Positions 57,203-64,000 of a stretch of DNA of 64,000 bases are shown piece by piece. The stretch comes from Nonomuraea thailandensis (GTDB lineage Bacteria; Actinomycetota; Actinomycetes; Streptosporangiales; Streptosporangiaceae). The notes beneath the pieces were generated by a model. It was not told the origin of the DNA. It saw only the letters and a program-made list of their open reading frames with translations, and ran no database searches. Position numbers and translations under genes: made by a program. The stretch's first letter is position 1, and each line of letters begins with the position of its first letter. The stretch lies in NCBI RefSeq assembly GCF_024172165.1, contig NZ_JAMZEB010000002.1, positions 12,049,501 through 12,113,500 on the forward strand, written 5' to 3'.

Positions 57203-58245
57203 CCCTGCTGTACTCCGAGGTCGAGGAGGAGCTCAGGTCCTCCGTGCGCGGGCTGCTCGCCGACCGCTGCCCGCCGGCGGCGGTGCTCAAGCGCATCGAG
57301 TCCGAGCCCAGCGACCTGGACCTGTGGAAGACCCTGGCCGGCGAGATCGGCGTGGCCGGGCTGCTGATCCCCGAGGAGCTGGGCGGCGCGGGCGCGTCGG
57401 CCAGCGAGGCGGCCGTGGTGCTGGAGGAGCTGGGCAGGGCGGTGGCGCCGGTGCCGTTCTTCACCAGCGCGGTGCTGGCCACGCAGGCGCTGCTGCCGAC
57501 GCGTGACACGCTGCTCGGCGAGCTGGCCGAGGGGCGGCGGACGGCGGCGCTGGCCGTGTCGTTCGCCGCGTCCCCGTACGCGCCCGCCCGCGGCTCGTCC
57601 GTGACCGTGGACGGCGACGGGCGGCTGTCCGGGACCGTCACCGGCGTGGCCGGGGCGGAGGTGGCCGACGTGCTGCTGGTGCCGGTCGGCGGCGACCTGT
57701 ACGCGGTGGAGGGCGCCTCCGTCGAGGTCGTGCCCTCGCTGGACCTGACCAGGCCGGTGGCCACGGTCACGTTCGCGAGGACCGGGGCGCGGCGCGTCGG
57801 GGGGTGCGACCTGGCCGCGGTGCTCAGGTTCGGGGCGGGGCTGCTGGCCTCCGAGCAGCTCGGGGTGGCCGAGTGGTGCCTGGAGACGACGCTGGCCTAC
57901 GTCAAGGAGCGGCACCAGTTCGCCCGGCCGGTCGGCTCGTTCCAGTCGATCAAGCACCGGCTGGCGGACCTGTGGCTGGACGTGGTGCGGGCCAGGGCCG
58001 CCGCCAGGAACGCGGTGGCCGACGCCTCGTCCATCTCCGTGGCCGTGGCGCAGTCGTGGAACGCGGGGGTGGCCGTGCACGCGGCCGAGGAGGCCCTGCA
58101 GTTGCACGGCGGGATCGGGATGACCTGGGAGCACCCCGTGCACCTGTATCTCAAGCGCGCCAAGGCGACCGAGATCGCGCTGGGCACGCCCGGCGACCAC
58201 CGGGAGGCGCTGGCCTCACTGGTCGACGTGCCCGGGCCCTCCTGA
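57199..58245 (+). CDS. Acyl-CoA dehydrogenase 3 (likely partner subunit)
   Basis: A 348-residue acyl-CoA dehydrogenase-fold protein, slightly short, with a less conserved N-terminal and middle part. C-terminal motifs are VKERHQFARPVGSFQSIKHRLAD and LQLHGGIGMTWEHPVHLYLKRAK. In actinomycete alpha2beta2 FadE complexes one subunit often shows such divergence. ATGA overlap couples it to the preceding gene. The end overlaps the convergent TetR gene by 30 bases. Confidence 0.88.
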   Translation: MTLLYSEVEEELRSSVRGLLADRCPPAAVLKRIESEPSDLDLWKTLAGEIGVAGLLIPEELGGAGASASEAAVVLEELGRAVAPVPFFTSAVLATQALLPTRDTLLGELAEGRRTAALAVSFAASPYAPARGSSVTVDGDGRLSGTVTGVAGAEVADVLLVPVGGDLYAVEGASVEVVPSLDLTRPVATVTFARTGARRVGGCDLAAVLRFGAGLLASEQLGVAEWCLETTLAYVKERHQFARPVGSFQSIKHRLADLWLDVVRARAAARNAVADASSISVAVAQSWNAGVAVHAAEEALQLHGGIGMTWEHPVHLYLKRAKATEIALGTPGDHREALASLVDVPGPS

Positions 58246-58842
58246 CGGCGGGGCGTCGAGGGAGGTCAGGAGCAGGTCGGCGAAGTGCCTGCCCACCTGG
58301 GCGCCGGTCAGCGGCCCCGCCGCGTGGAACCAGGAGCCCAGGTGGTGCACCGAGCCGAAGAAGAAGTCCACGACCAGCTCCGCCGGGACGCGGTCGCTGA
58401 AGACGCCGGTGCGCTGCCCCTCGGCCACGAGCCCGCGGAAGCGCTCGTGGTAGCGGCGGCGCTCGGCGCGCACGGTCTTCTGCGTCTCGGGCGCGAGCAG
58501 GTGGATCGACCTGAAGAAGATCTTCGAGTCGTCGAGGTTGGCGGCCGTCGTCTCCACGACGTCGGCCGCGGCCCTGTGCAGCCGCTGCTGGATGGTGCCG
58601 GGGCCGTCGGCGATCTGCGTCAGCCGGTCCATCTGCATGCGCAGCACCCGGGCGTAGATCTCGTGGAGCAGATCATCCTTGGAGTCGAAATAGTGATACA
58701 TCGCACCCTTGGTGACACCTGCCGCCACTACGATCTCCTGCACGGAGGTGCTCTCGAAGCCCCGATCGGCGAACAGCCTGGTCGCCTCGGCCAGCAGTCG
58801 CTGTCTGACCGGTTCGTCTTTCACATCGTCCCCCTTGGTCAC
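58216..58842 (-). CDS. TetR-family repressor of the acyl-CoA dehydrogenase operon
   Basis: A 208-residue TetR protein with HTH LLAEATRLFADRGFESTSVQEIV ... GVTKGAMYHYFDSKDDLL (in two parts) and a C-terminal FadR-like ligand domain. It should bind acyl-CoA or a related ligand. The operator ACCGAC-TG-GTCGGT lies just upstream of its own gene and in front of the dehydrogenase operon. Start GTG 58842 fits a leaderless message (TATGCT six bases upstream); GTG 58824 with an AGGGGG site is the alternative. Confidence 0.88.
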   Translation of the reverse strand: MTKGDDVKDEPVRQRLLAEATRLFADRGFESTSVQEIVVAAGVTKGAMYHYFDSKDDLLHEIYARVLRMQMDRLTQIADGPGTIQQRLHRAAADVVETTAANLDDSKIFFRSIHLLAPETQKTVRAERRRYHERFRGLVAEGQRTGVFSDRVPAELVVDFFFGSVHHLGSWFHAAGPLTGAQVGRHFADLLLTSLDAPPSGGPGHVDQ

Positions 58843-58852
58843 CGCCTTAGCA

Positions 58853-58868
58853 TACCGACTGGTCGGTT
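58853..58868. promoter_or_regulatory. TetR operator upstream of its own gene
   Basis: TACCGACTGGTCGGTT shares ACCGxCxGGTCGGT with the dehydrogenase-operon site at 54813-54828, consistent with autorepression. Confidence 0.7.
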
Positions 58869-58894
58869 GATGGTCTTGCGGGTACTAATTCCGT

Positions 58895-58913
58895 CACCTT
58901 AGGCTCACCTTGG
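58895..58913 (+). promoter_or_regulatory. Partial iron-box (IdeR/DmdR)-like sequence at the NERD promoter
   Basis: TTAGGCTCACCT (58899-58910) matches the right two thirds of the 19-bp actinomycete iron box; the left five bases do not. It includes a -10-like TAGGCT at 58900-58905. Confidence 0.25.
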
Positions 58914-58997
58914 TTGGGGAGCGGGTATCTCTTGACCGGCGAGGGATCTTCGGCGTGGCAGATCCTGCACAACATCTACTCATTCGGGGAGTTTGCC

Positions 58998-59765
58998 GTG
59001 CCCGGTGGCTCTATCTACGTGCAGCCCAACGAGAAGTACACAGGGTCTTCCCCGCAGTGGTGGTACGAGAAGTTCTGGCGCGAGGACGCGCCGAACCGGC
59101 GTAAGTACCGCTATGTCAAGGCCGGAGTGGGGTTCATCATCGGCGTGGCGCTCGGCCTGAGGTTCGACCTCTCGGGCGTCTCCGCGCTGACCGGCCTGCT
59201 GCTCGCGGCGCTCGTCTACGGCGGGGACTGGCTCCTCGACTGGTACTCCTTCTACCGCACGGCCGTGTGGCGCGGCGCCAGGCGTGGCGAGGCGATCACC
59301 GGTCGCGTGCTGCGCCGCTCCCTGCGCCGCCACGGCTACCAGGTCCTGGACGGCCGGGCCATCCGCGGCCAGGCCTCCATCGACCACCTCGTGATCGGCC
59401 CGGGCGGCATCTGGATCGTCGACAACGAGTCCTGGGCGCCCGACATCGAGATCGCGTGCTACGCGGGCCGGCTGTTCTTCGGCGAGAAGTACGGCAGCAA
59501 GACCGCCAAGGCGCTGGTGGAGAAGGCCGAGGCGTTCGCCGATCTGCTCACGCGCGAGACCGGCGTCCCGGTCACGATCAACCCCATGATCGCGGTCCAC
59601 TGCGGGGTCCTGCCCAGGAACGGCGTGGTGGCGGCCGAGGGCCTCACCCTGCTCAGGCCGCGCACGGCGGCCCGCCTGATCAAGGCGACCGACACGGGCG
59701 CGCTGAACGACTCGCAGATCGAGCTGCTGGCCCGCACCGCGGCCCGGGAGCTCCAGCGCGTCTGA
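58998..59765 (+). CDS. NERD-domain membrane protein
   Basis: A 255-residue protein. A short N-terminus leads to two membrane helices (VGFIIGVALGLRFDL and SALTGLLLAALVYGGDWLL), then a nuclease-related domain (NERD) with RHGYQVLDGRAIRG, SIDHLVIGPGGIWIVDNESW and a Lys-containing FFGEKYGSKTAKAL. The catalytic pattern (Asp in IDHL, Glu in NESW) is partly kept. I start at GTG 58998 after GGGGAG instead of an upstream TTG. Many genomes place it next to envelope/stress genes; its function is unknown. The next gene converges after three bases. Confidence 0.8.
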   Translation: MPGGSIYVQPNEKYTGSSPQWWYEKFWREDAPNRRKYRYVKAGVGFIIGVALGLRFDLSGVSALTGLLLAALVYGGDWLLDWYSFYRTAVWRGARRGEAITGRVLRRSLRRHGYQVLDGRAIRGQASIDHLVIGPGGIWIVDNESWAPDIEIACYAGRLFFGEKYGSKTAKALVEKAEAFADLLTRETGVPVTINPMIAVHCGVLPRNGVVAAEGLTLLRPRTAARLIKATDTGALNDSQIELLARTAARELQRV

Positions 59766-59768
59766 GGG

Positions 59769-61148
59769 TCAGGCCAGCGTCTCGATGAACGCGGTGAGCT
59801 GGGCGACGTTCCGGCACTCCGACATGGGGACGACCGTGCCGTACTCGCTCGCGACCGAGTCGCCCGTGTCCCACTGCGGGCGCGGCTCGGGGTTGAGCCA
59901 GTAGGCGGAGCGGGTCCTCGACACCAGCGACTTGAGCACGTCCAGGGCGGGTGGCTGGTAGTTGGAGCGGGCGTCGCCCAGGATCAGCAGGGTCGTCCTC
60001 GGGCCGAGCGCGTCGGCGTACCGCTCGGCGAAGCGCTCCAGGCTGTGCCCGTAGTTGGTGCGGCCGAAGCGCACCATGTCCGCCTCGTTCACCAGCCTGG
60101 TCACGGCCTCGACCACGTCGGAGCCCGGCAGGAAGAACCGGGTGATCTCGTCCACCGTGTCCACGAACCCGAACGCCCGCACCTTCGTGAACTGCTCGCG
60201 CAGCGCGTACGTCAGCAGCAGCGTGAAGTGCGCGAACGACGAGACCGAGTCGCTGGTGTCGCAGAGGATGACCAGCTCGGGCTTGTGCGGGCGGGGTGGC
60301 TTGAAGTGGGTGGTCAGCGGCACGCCGCCGCTCTGCAACGAGGCCCGTACGGTCCGGCGGAAGTCGAGCCGGCCCCGCCGGCCCTTGCGGTGCTTGATCG
60401 TCAGTCGCGCGGCCAGCCGCCTGGCCAGCGGGTAGACCTCCCTGCGCAGCCTGGCCAGGTCGGCCTTGGTGACGCGCAGGAAGTCGATCTGGTCGAGCGG
60501 CGGGCGCACGGCCGAGCGGGCGATCCGCTCGATCCCCGACTCCTCGGCGATGCGGCGGCGCACGTCGGTGGCCACGGCCTCCTCGAAGCGCCTGATCCCG
60601 GTGGTGACCTGCTGGCGGACGGTCTTCTCCGCCAGCCCGCCGCGCTCGCGGCCCTGCAGCACGTTGCGCAGGATGGAGGCCATCAGCGTCTCGGGCGACA
60701 GGGCGCGCATGACGCTGTAGGAGAACCAGTTCTGCCGGCCCGGCCCCGCCGAGTCCTGCCTGCCGAACCGCTCCACCATGGCCTGCGCGAACTCGCGCAT
60801 CTCCTGGTCGGTCGAGTCGGTCAGCAGGCCGGCGAGGTGCTCGCGCAGCTCCTTGAGCTCCGCCGTCCCCGGATCGACGCGGCTGCCCGTGCGCACGGCG
60901 GACAGGCCGGTGGTCGAGGCCGGGAACCACAGGTCGAACAGCACGTCGAACCCCGGCCGGTAGGCCGGCTTCTTCACCAGCGTCGCCGCGTACGCGGCCC
61001 GCAGCGACTCGCGGTCGGCCAGCTCGATCACGCGCATCGCGTTGGCCGCGTCGAGCCCCTCGGCCACCGACACCGGCACGCCGGCCGCCCGCAACGCGTG
61101 CACGAACCCGACATGCCGGTCGACGAGCGATCCCCGCTGCTCAGGCAT
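59769..61148 (-). CDS. VWA-domain protein, CoxE-like, partner of MoxR ATPase
   Basis: A 459-residue protein with a C-terminal von Willebrand A domain carrying the MIDAS motif CDTSDSVSSF and a downstream GDARSNY acidic residue. The N-terminal half is helical and unassigned. In the MoxR/VWA pair the VWA protein acts as adaptor that presents substrates to the AAA+ ATPase, often for metal-centre or complex assembly. Its start overlaps the MoxR gene end by eight bases. Confidence 0.87.
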   Translation of the reverse strand: MPEQRGSLVDRHVGFVHALRAAGVPVSVAEGLDAANAMRVIELADRESLRAAYAATLVKKPAYRPGFDVLFDLWFPASTTGLSAVRTGSRVDPGTAELKELREHLAGLLTDSTDQEMREFAQAMVERFGRQDSAGPGRQNWFSYSVMRALSPETLMASILRNVLQGRERGGLAEKTVRQQVTTGIRRFEEAVATDVRRRIAEESGIERIARSAVRPPLDQIDFLRVTKADLARLRREVYPLARRLAARLTIKHRKGRRGRLDFRRTVRASLQSGGVPLTTHFKPPRPHKPELVILCDTSDSVSSFAHFTLLLTYALREQFTKVRAFGFVDTVDEITRFFLPGSDVVEAVTRLVNEADMVRFGRTNYGHSLERFAERYADALGPRTTLLILGDARSNYQPPALDVLKSLVSRTRSAYWLNPEPRPQWDTGDSVASEYGTVVPMSECRNVAQLTAFIETLA

Positions 61149-61980
61149 CCGGGAGCCCCAGCTCCTTGGCCGCCCGCTCGTGGTCGGAGGCGTGCTTGAG
61201 CACCACGCCCAGCGTCCCGGCCACGGTCGCCTCGTCCAGCTCGTCCCGGCCCAGCGCCAGCAGCGTGTTGGCCCAGTCGACGGTCTCGGCCACGGACGGC
61301 GCCTTCTTCAGCTCCAGCGCCCGCAGCGTGGCCACCGTCCTGGCGAGCTGCTCGGCCAGCTCGGCCCGGATGTCGGGCACCTGGGCCAGCACGATGTCCC
61401 GCTCGCGCTCCGGAGTGGGGTACTCGATGTGCAGGTACAGGCAGCGCCGCTTGAGCGCCTCCGACAGCTCGCGGGTCGCGTTGGAGGTCAGCACCACGTA
61501 CGGCCTGCGCGTGGCGCCGATCGTGCCGAGCTCGGGGATCGTCACCTGGAAGTCGGACAGCAGCTCCAGCAGCAGCCCCTCCACCTCGACGTCGGCCTTG
61601 TCGATCTCGTCGATGAGCAGCACCGTCGGCCCCTCGGCCCTGATGGCCTTGAGCAGCGGCCGCTCCAGCAGGAACTCCTCGGTGAAGATGTCGTCGTCGT
61701 CGCTGGTGGCCTGGATCCTGAGGAGTTGCTTCTTGTAGTTCCACTCGTACAGGGCCCTGGCCTCGTCGAGCCCCTCGTAACACTGCAGCCGGATCAGCTC
61801 GGCCCCGGTCGTCCGGGCCACCGCCTTGGCGAGCTGCGTCTTCCCGACTCCCGCCGGGCCCTCCACCAGCAGCGGCTTGCCCAGCGCCGCGGCCAGGAAC
61901 ACCGAGGTGGAGATGGCGTCGTCGGAGAGGTAGTCCACGGCGGCGAGCCGCTCCGTCACGTCGGCGGGCGAGTCGAACAT
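61141..61980 (-). CDS. MoxR-family AAA+ ATPase
   Basis: A 279-residue AAA+ chaperone: Walker A VEGPAGVGKTQLAKAV, Walker B VLLIDEIDKADVE, sensor VVLTSNATREL and arginine finger ALKRRCLYLHIEYP. It pairs with the downstream VWA protein, probably to insert a metal cofactor or activate an enzyme not encoded nearby. ATG 61980 is preceded by AGGA; a likely -10 TAGAAT (minus, 62024-62019) gives a leader of about 32 bases. Confidence 0.93.
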   Translation of the reverse strand: MFDSPADVTERLAAVDYLSDDAISTSVFLAAALGKPLLVEGPAGVGKTQLAKAVARTTGAELIRLQCYEGLDEARALYEWNYKKQLLRIQATSDDDDIFTEEFLLERPLLKAIRAEGPTVLLIDEIDKADVEVEGLLLELLSDFQVTIPELGTIGATRRPYVVLTSNATRELSEALKRRCLYLHIEYPTPERERDIVLAQVPDIRAELAEQLARTVATLRALELKKAPSVAETVDWANTLLALGRDELDEATVAGTLGVVLKHASDHERAAKELGLPDA

Positions 61981-62050
61981 GCATGATCCTGTCTGCCGGT
62001 GCCTGTGAGCCGAACTTTATTCTAGCCGGAGATGGGCCCCGGATACCGAT

Positions 62051-62079
62051 TCGACCAGGATGCGGATCACCGGTATATT
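62051..62079 (+). promoter_or_regulatory. Promoter of tRNA-Lys
   Basis: TCGACC (62051-62056), a 17-base spacer and TATATT (62074-62079) form a good housekeeping promoter, 14 bases upstream of the tRNA. Confidence 0.55.
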
Positions 62080-62092
62080 CCTATCTGCCAGC

Positions 62093-62169
62093 GCGCCGCT
62101 AGCTCAGTTGGTCAGAGCAGCTGACTCTTAATCAGCGGGTCCGGGGTTCGAGTCCCTGGCGGCGCACCA
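62093..62169 (+). tRNA. tRNA-Lys (anticodon CTT), CCA encoded
   Basis: Full cloverleaf: acceptor GCGCCGC pairs with GCGGCGC, D-stem GCTC/GAGC, anticodon stem GCTGA/TCAGC with loop CTCTTAA (anticodon CTT), and T-loop TTCGAGT. The 3' CCA is encoded. Reads AAG lysine codons. Confidence 0.97.
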
Positions 62170-62174
62170 TACGG

Positions 62175-62206
62175 AAGCCCCGGCTCAGCACGCTGAGCTG
62201 GGGTTT
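62175..62206 (+). terminator. Intrinsic terminator of tRNA-Lys
   Basis: A 14-bp stem with two G-U pairs (62175-62188 with 62193-62206) and loop CACG is followed by a T-rich run (TTTCTCGGTTTC). Confidence 0.85.
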
Positions 62207-62855
62207 CTCGGTTTCGAAGGGCTTCCGCCCGCCCCTGGAGAGACCGAGACGCGCCATTGGTTGCTCGGTGGTTGCTCTTCGGCACGGTTCCGGCACGCGA
62301 CAGGATGTCGTGGCATTCGCCATGGACCCGATCGTCAACACCGGCCCATGTGGACATCCAGGCATGGGCAGCCTGCAAGGCTTTGGCTGCGTGTTGGGGC
62401 GAGTTGTCTTTTGCCCCAGCTCAAGACATGATCAAATTGGCCGTAACGCGCGCTCCTGATGTTGGCTTGCTCTGGGCCTGCCGATGATTACATCCGCCTA
62501 AATTATGGCTCTGTAAGGGTTTCGCGTGGCGTACGCGGGCTTCGGTCACCCGGGAGACGGAGGCGTGGACGGCAGGATGATTCGCTGTGTTTCTGATCGC
62601 GCTGCCTGCGAGGTTCTGCGCCAACTGCGGCTCCTCATCTAACCGGACACCATCCTGCGCCGGCATCGCGCCTGATGAACCGACGTCATGCCCGTGCCTG
62701 CTGGCCGAAGCGGCCGGGGCGCCCGCCCATCAGGAAGAGTGATCGCGGGGCTGCTCGACATCCCCACGCCGGACGCTCGCTGGATCTTGGGGCAGGCCGC
62801 CGCGCTGCGCGAGGGCATCGCCGGGTGCGGACGGGCTCCGTACCCGGCGATTGGG
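62207..62855. other. Gene-poor region, probable decayed mobile DNA
   Basis: About 650 bases of visibly lower GC than the rest, with no open frame that has a plausible start, codon bias and protein character. Two direct GGTTGCTC copies lie near 62260-62278. It directly follows a tRNA 3' end, a common integration site. I see no gene here. Confidence 0.5.
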
Positions 62856-63329
62856 CTACTTGTCCTCGGCGCTCGGGTCGGCTGGTGGCAGCGGCGTCGG
62901 CCTGACCTCCTCAATTTTGATCACAACGGGGGTGGTGTGGTCTGTCTCACGCAAGGTGGTCAGGTAGCTCTGGACACGTCGGCCCAGCAGCAGCCCGGTG
63001 AGACACACCAATCGTTCGAACATGCGCGAATCGTCGCGCAAGAGCGAGATCGTAACTACGACGCCCGTGAGCACGGTGAGTACCCCGAGGAATGTCACAG
63101 CCAGCAGAAGCGCACCACTCAGCGCCAGGGCACCGGCGGTACCGCTGACGCCTACCGCGCTCGCGACCCGGGCCCACAGCGCCTTGTTTGGGAGCGGAGA
63201 TGCTCCGGCGTCGCCGGAGCTCTCCGGTACGGCGGCCACGCCCGGACCTCTACCAACCACCCGGCCGACCAGCGGCCGCAGTGTCCGGGGCAGGCGGCCC
63301 CTCGCCGCAGTCGGCGCGCCGTTCTTCAC
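62856..63329 (-). CDS. Hypothetical membrane protein, doubtful
   Basis: A 157-residue possible protein with a basic, Pro/Gly-rich N-terminus, two adjoining hydrophobic segments (VGVSGTAGALALSGALLLAV and LGVLTVLTGVVVTISLL) and a Pro-rich acidic C-terminus. Frame and hydrophobicity look protein-like, but I find no ribosome binding site and recognise no family. It lies in the lower-GC region next to a damaged IS. Could be real, foreign, or chance. Confidence 0.4.
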   Translation of the reverse strand: MKNGAPTAARGRLPRTLRPLVGRVVGRGPGVAAVPESSGDAGASPLPNKALWARVASAVGVSGTAGALALSGALLLAVTFLGVLTVLTGVVVTISLLRDDSRMFERLVCLTGLLLGRRVQSYLTTLRETDHTTPVVIKIEEVRPTPLPPADPSAEDK

Positions 63330-63460
63330 AGGAGGCGACTGCGGCCTCCTCCTTTTGCCCCCGAAGGTTGGCCATTATTGAGGCTTTTGCATCCCCTTGG
63401 CGGCGGGGCGCTGGTCACAGCGTGATCGCGAGCCTGGCGTTCGCCTGGCGGCGTAAGAAA

Positions 63461-63510
63461 CCCCTGGTAGATGGATTGATCACCACAACCAGATCCGTCA
63501 CAACCAGGGG
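63461..63510. repeat. Inverted repeat with internal direct repeats upstream of transposase
   Basis: CCCCTGGT (63461-63468) and ACCAGGGG (63503-63510) are inverted, and CACAACCAG occurs twice between or across them (63484 and 63499). The transposase start is at 63517. May be part of the IS end or a promoter-proximal control site; the true terminal repeat is not recognised. Confidence 0.4.
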
Positions 63511-63516
63511 CCTCGG

Positions 63517-64000
63517 ATGCTTTTCTATCGTGCTGCCGTCGATTTGTCGCATCAGACCTTGAACTACGTCGCCGGAGTGATCCGCCGGCACCGCAAGGCG
63601 ATCAGGTCGGCCTGGCGGCGGCTCAACCCGGGGCGCCAAGCGCTGCTGGTCCTGGTCTATCTGCGCAAGGGCGAGACCTATACCGAGCTCGCGGCCGGTT
63701 TCGGGGTGTCAACGGCAACCGCGTGGCGGTACGTGGAGGAGACGGTGGCACTGTTGTCGGCGCGTTCGCCCAAGCTGGGCCAGGCGCTGCGCAAGGCGAA
63801 GCGGGACGGGCTGCACTACCTGGTGTTGGACGGCACGCTGATCCGCACCGACCGGATCGCCGCCGATCGGCCGTAATTCTCCGGCAAGCACCGGGTGCAC
63901 GGGATGAACGTGCAGGTCATCGCCTCCCCGGACGGCACCATCCTGTGGACGTCTGGAGCCCTGCCCGGCAAGGCCCATGATCTGAGCGCTGCTCGCATCT
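63517..64000 (+). pseudogene. IS5-family transposase (DDE_Tnp_4 type), in-frame stop, cut by window end
   Basis: The frame from ATG 63517 encodes an IS5-like transposase: a helix-turn-helix (GETYTELAAGFGVSTATAWRYVEE) and the first catalytic Asp in YLVLDGTLIRTDR. A TAA at 63874-63876 interrupts it, but the same frame continues at once with FSGKHRVHGMNVQVIASPDG and LPGKAHDLSAAR, matching the family. The stop replaces what is normally Tyr before SGKH, a one-base TAC/TAT to TAA change. Sequence is lost at the window edge, so the right end, the second Asp/Glu and the terminal repeat are not visible. Confidence 0.85.

Noticed and set aside
62112..62378. Minus-strand frame ending GTRTPDPLIKSQLL across the tRNA-Lys
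   Set aside because: The peptide is the antisense translation of the tRNA, a well-known false protein call.
62421..62905. Short frames in the gene-poor region after the tRNA
   Set aside because: No ribosome binding sites, no hydrophobic or domain pattern and no genome-typical codon bias.

Overview
The window is very GC-rich (codon third positions almost all G or C) and carries typical high-GC actinomycete genes: a SecA2-type accessory Sec ATPase, an F420-dependent luciferase-like oxidoreductase, DUF574 methyltransferase, PucR, IclR and BlaI regulators, a large LuxR (LAL) regulator, an ANTAR/SpoIIE-type PP2C phosphatase, a GPGG small membrane protein and membrane-anchored kinase or pseudokinase/WD40 proteins. 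I read it as chromosomal core sequence of a filamentous actinomycete, probably Streptosporangiales (a Nonomuraea-like genus is my best guess, not proven). Only the last ~1.8 kb, downstream of a tRNA-Lys, looks different: lower GC, few genes and a broken insertion sequence.

Layout. 67-6442: five-gene operon with a Tat-lipoprotein Opp/Dpp-type uptake system (one permease fused to an ATPase) and a DHDPS-family aldolase, headed by a near-perfect palindrome. 6484-8919 (minus): BlaI-like regulator, catalase, DUF1876 stress protein. 8970-10016: unknown. 10055-14805: IclR regulator plus PfkB sugar kinase, divergent from a sugar ABC uptake system. 14776-18512 (minus): AlkZ-like DNA-repair-type protein, clostripain-like peptidase with a peptidoglycan-binding domain, and a translationally coupled unknown. 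18723-24440: LuxR/LAL regulator, 2-hydroxyacid dehydrogenase, methionyl-tRNA synthetase. 24474-30030: active Ser/Thr kinase facing a pseudokinase-TM-WD40 protein. 30145-40874: a stress-flavoured block (acetyltransferase, shikimate-kinase-like protein, DUF6458, ChaB/Lys-rich tail protein, transketolase, SDR, topoisomerase IB, BON protein, metallophosphoesterase, ANTAR-PAS-PP2C phosphatase, GPGG protein, F420 enzyme). 40841-46618: TetR/FAD monooxygenase pair with three evenly spaced operators, two EamA transporters, VOC protein, PRC-barrel, methyltransferase. 46763-51634: SecA2, nucleotidyltransferase-like protein, DUF1360, PucR. 51718-54732: second pseudokinase/WD40 protein and a GNAT. 54840-58842: three acyl-CoA dehydrogenases and a TetR sharing an ACCGAC/GTCGGT operator. 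58998-61980: NERD protein, MoxR ATPase and VWA protein. 62093-62169: tRNA-Lys. 62207-64000: sparse region with one possible membrane protein and an IS5-like transposase carrying an in-frame stop.

Regulatory themes read from the DNA. (1) Several stress-type genes have GTTT/GTT-N14-16-GGGTAG promoters like Streptomyces sigma-B sites, suggesting one general-stress regulon. (2) Many genes look leaderless: a TANNNT -10 box followed by 6-7 bases and the start codon. (3) The EamA transporter at 45758 is preceded by a leaderless 13-codon ORF ending PPPAR-stop whose stop codon sits in a hairpin loop, followed by two mutually exclusive hairpins. This is a candidate translation-coupled attenuator and the most interesting undescribed element here. 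(4) The ANTAR-PP2C gene has a tandem-hairpin leader whose second hairpin buries the ribosome binding site.
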